From Antedon mediterranea (taxonomy: Eukaryota > Echinodermata > Crinoidea > Comatulida > Antedonidae), in the NCBI RefSeq assembly GCF_964355755.1, contig NC_092671.1, forward strand, positions 26,474,070 through 26,538,069: a DNA stretch of 64,000 nucleotides, written 5' to 3'. The number at the start of each line of letters is the position of its first letter. Positions within the stretch are counted from its first letter, which is position 1. Under the pieces are notes generated by a model that saw only the letters and a program-made list of their open reading frames with translations, had not been told where the DNA came from and ran no database searches. A program made the translations under genes and the position numbers. Shown here piece after piece: positions 60,481 to 64,000 of this stretch.

Positions 60481-62306
60481 AACAATCTTAAATGTTACAC
60501 ATTTTGGAGAAAAATATAAATTGTGAAATGCCAAGCTGAACACACCATTCATACATAGACTACATTATCCACTGCATTATGTAATAAAAATATAGAATTG
60601 ATTAATCTTGTGATTTGACATAATGTTCTTTAATAATTACCAGTATCTGTTTCAAACATCATTCTTTCTGACGTTAATGTCCGGATATTTATTCACCAGG
60701 TGTTTTGACTAAAAGTAATCCTGAATATATTTTTTTCACTAACTACAAAATGTTACAGTAAAATTTGTTATCTATCTTATCTATCAGTATCGTATTTAGA
60801 GTTGCAGTGTTGATTATAGTTTTAATGAATTCATGTAAATGCTTTGTATGTTGGAAATTAGGATAGTTATACAGTACATCAAAGGGGTATGTATCGGTGT
60901 CCACAGCTGTTGGAATATATCTACATATTTAATGCTAGCAGGTTGTTGACAGGCAGTAGTACTTGTCTCGCCAGGTGTATAAATGTTCCCTACTACAACT
61001 CATATGTATTGCATTATGTTGAGCTTCAACAGTTTCAACAGGTAGGCTATTGGTTTTGGCTATTTTTAGGCTTGAAGAAATGTGTACAGTACCCTACAGA
61101 TGCAGATAGAGTTGTAGTTTAATAAAAATAATTAGCCAGGTAAAGTTCACTCAACAGGTATGTGATTATTGCCTGGTTTCACCTGTGTTGAACTACAGTA
61201 TTGAACAGTTTCAACAGGTAGGCTATATTATATGCATTTTGGCTATTTGCACTGTGCAGTCAAAGAAAGTCTGGGTACATGTAATTGTACAGTATTATCA
61301 TCTGGAAAAGTTAGAGATACTGTGGGTAAGGCTTTTTCCTAATGTTAATTTATAAGAAATGAATAGCTGTTCAGTTTTAAGCTTTGTTCTGAAAGCTATG
61401 TGAGTGTGTTGTTAAGCTATGTTCTGTTTAGCTATGTTCTGTTTAGCTAAACTGTATGTTCTGATGAGCTATTTTCTGTAACCATCACCGGGTATGATTT
61501 AAATTAGGTTAAAAAAATTAAAATTAATTTAATCAGTACTGTTGAACTTTACTTGTAACTTACTGGTTGGTTTTTCTACACAGACAATAACCAGGTTAAA
61601 TTCTTATTTATTTAACCTGACATCTATTCTTGACATTTATTAATATTTAAATTACTATCGTCTTTTTCCGTATAAGTTGCTTAAATAGTATTAAGGAATT
61701 TAATTAAGTTTTATTTGATTTTCAATTGTTACTCTGCATATATTAAAAATTGTCCCTTAATTTTCATTTGATTGGTTGATTTCGTATTACACAGCGTTTT
61801 TTTGTTCCTTAATAGTTCTATACAACTTATAAGATTTGTTGGAACATGAATGCAACATTGAAATCCAACCTGTTGAGTGTAGTGATTTATCGGACTGCAT
61901 ACGACAAAACTGATAGGCCTGCTACAATATCATTCCATTTTCAAAGCCCTTCTCCCAAATTTGTCTGATTACACTATGATTAAACAACAAACAAAGAAGA
62001 CTAAAGGTTGCAGAAAATTGCTTATACTGTAAGGAAATGGTTTCTTATGATGCATGTTGGCAGGCAAATGTAAAGTTTACTATTTGAAACAACATCTGGA
62101 CGATAACGAATGAAGATAACGAACGACTATAAGTAATTTATCTACTTATCATCATATAACAATTGATATGTATAGATTTTGACCAGGATACATCTTTACC
62201 ATAAAACCTCGAGAAGAAGCCCACATACAAAAAAAAAAGAGGTTTATGGTAGCTTAGTACACCAGATGATATTATCTGAATAGTCAAATCATGGAATAAA
62301 TGGGAT

Positions 62307-62645
62307 ATTGCTAAACCTCCAAAAAAACATAGCAAACCCCACTAAACCAACATAAAAGTAATTGAATCATGTAGTGTACAACTCACTGGGTATATACAGG
62401 TAAAACAAATATTCAATTTCTACTGTTAACTACTTATTTGTAGCTACATGTATGTTTTTTGGAGGTTTGTGGGGGTTTAGCAATCATTTTTGACCAAAAA
62501 ATAAGTAGTCAACAGTAGAAATTTAATATTTGTTTTACATGGATATACCCAGTGGGTCGTACACTACATGATTCAATCACTTTTATGTTGGTTTGGTGGG
62601 GTTTGCTATGTTTTTTTGGAGGTTTGCGGGGTTTAGCAATACCCG
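62307..62645. mobile_element. Foldback element, GTTTAGCAAT ends, copy 2
   Basis: TATTGCTAAACCTCCAAAAA at the left pairs with GGTTTGCGGGGTTTAGCAATA at the right (outer 20 bases considered), and pairing continues through the CCCACTGGGTATA blocks and CAACAGTAGAAATT almost to the centre. The copy is nearly one complete hairpin of about 340 bp. Confidence 0.75.
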
Positions 62646-63788
62646 AAGAATTGCTAAATAATTCCTAAATGGTCAAATTTTCATTATTAGCTACTGTATA
62701 GAGTATAGCAGTGTAGTTTTAAAGGGCAACAAGAAGAGGTCTATTGATTTATAACTTCTAGCAAAAAAATTGAATCAAACTGGTTTATTTCCATTGGGGT
62801 CCTACATTTGTATAAACAGGTCTCAGTCCTATTAAGTTGGAGTTCCACTACAAAAATGTCTTTTAGGGTAAACTTTTCAAGGATCACTTCATTTACTAAT
62901 TATAGTGATTGAAGTTGAACTATTATTGTTGCATAAATAACAAAATGAGTTAGTGGGTGTTACTACAGAAAATTGTTCAATAAATCACAGTTTAGGTGAT
63001 TGTATTGTATGTTTCCAGACACTGTACATGTAAAATTTCACACTCTATAGATCATGCACAGCAGGAGTATAAAAGATCATTTCCTCTCAATTTTAATAGG
63101 TGGTCCTTGAAACCTATTGTTCCTTCAGTCAAAACATAACCCAAAATAAGCCTTAAATTTACCAGTGCACGTAATAAGATTCAAAAATAAGAACTATTGA
63201 GATTTTTTTTTACCACTCAACAAAACAAAAACACTTGAACAACAATGATTTTCATTCAGTAATACAATTTATTTTATGCAGTTGCTATGTACAAGAAAAT
63301 AACACTTTAACTTTACAATCATGTCACCTGATACTGCTGTGAAATATCGGCAGTTTCTTTAACTATTCTTCTACAGTCTTCAGTCTGTTCAGCTAATGAA
63401 TTTTAAGTAAGTAATTTCTTTTCAAATTAGTTGTAGTGGTTTATCGTTAATTTTAACAGTAGACGGTAGCTTTTAAGTAAACATTTCCACCCGTACATTA
63501 ATTAGATTTGTTAGATGTGTTGATTCTAAGCCTAATTCAAAAGTTTTTTTTGTGGACTCATGTTTTGCTTTCTTTGTTGTCATTGCTTGCCATGCAGTTC
63601 TAAGGCAAATGAAGTGAACATTTCTTAAGGTCATTTTGTACTATTCTATGAAGCGTACAGCCTCATTTGATCAGAGCAAATATAAAATAGTTTTAGTGAG
63701 ACTTTAAAATATGTAACCTAACAAAACTCAAATTATTCTTTGTACTATACAAAATGATTTGATTAGTCAGGGACAAGCCTGTAGCCAA

Positions 63789-64000
63789 TAACAGTGTTCT
63801 CCCCAGGATTCATATCAAGCGTCACGCTTGCCCCCCCCCCCCCCCCCACCATGGTTGGGGCTGTGGCGAAGCGATTTTTGGTAATTTACACCCTAGATGG
63901 CCGGAAATGGTACTCTCGCACATAACATTTATGTTGAATGACACCTCTGGTTTGGCCGGAAATAACACTTATAGCGCGCTAGCAAACAACAAAACGATCG
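63789..64000 (+). mobile_element. Possible left end of a hAT-like element, cut by the window edge
   Basis: CAGTGTTCTCCCCAGGATTC begins a CpG-rich stretch with a run of 17 C (63831-63847). A CAG-start terminus followed by such a tract is common among hAT MITEs. The right end lies outside. Confidence 0.35.

Larger units (their letters stand above)
55395..64000 (+). other. Intron or downstream part of the supervillin-like gene
   Basis: It begins GTAAGA. No firm exon was found. A 27-nt candidate (57045-57071) is listed apart. Contents are MITEs near 57.1-57.5 kb, a TIR element (57817-58581), foldback elements (59.94-60.48 and 62.31-62.65 kb) and a possible hAT end at 63.79 kb. 55.4-57.0, 58.6-59.3, 60.5-62.2 and 62.7-63.7 kb are plain AT-rich sequence with short local duplications. 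Confidence 0.5.

Overview
The window looks like nuclear DNA of an invertebrate animal. It is AT-rich and gene-poor, with exons of 50-900 bp between introns of up to 9 kb, GT/AG splice sites and a dense load of DNA transposons, Helitrons and tRNA-derived SINEs. The frequent AGGCCTA-type words and the mix of repeats remind me of echinoderm genomes. That is an impression, not a proof.

Two host genes can be supported. (1) A plus-strand gene whose exons I joined by splice phase: 32975-33026, 35980-36062, 44417-45320, 46376-46462, 47172-47281 and 55248-55394. All five junctions keep the frame. The protein is Ser/Arg/Lys-rich and disordered, and carries a segment (ARSARIAKYKEQRKRELAEK) that matches the N-terminal region of supervillin (SVIL). 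The window therefore seems to hold the N-terminal half of a supervillin-like gene, with the gelsolin repeats and villin headpiece expected beyond 64000. A possible first coding exon is 4872-4908. (2) A minus-strand galactose-3-O-sulfotransferase family gene at 18102-19268, with both PAPS-binding motifs, a very short 3' UTR and an unresolved 5' end. If the 4872 exon is right, this gene is nested antisense in the first intron of the supervillin-like gene.

Region by region: 1-4.9 kb holds SINE or LINE remnants. 5.77-6.47 kb is a pogo/Tigger-like element. 10.94-12.26 kb and 19.36-21.83 kb are two copies of one duplicated segment. The second copy has two transposon insertions whose empty sites survive in the first copy. 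15.3-17.7 kb is an inverted repeat pair with a Helitron-like insertion between its arms. 22.66-23.48 kb is a Harbinger-like element that carries only a Myb/SANT-like gene. 25.1 kb is an 18-bp minisatellite. 31.5-32.1 kb is a long hairpin. 33-55 kb is the exon-bearing part, with a TTAA-flanked MITE, two Helitron-like elements (one ending 105 bp before the largest exon), 18-bp and 15-bp minisatellites and a 5'-truncated LINE. 57-64 kb is intron or downstream sequence with further foldback and hAT-like elements.

No rRNA, true tRNA, CRISPR or bacterial-type operon is visible. The main interest is a compact collection of structurally readable non-autonomous transposons. No wholly new cellular system is evident.
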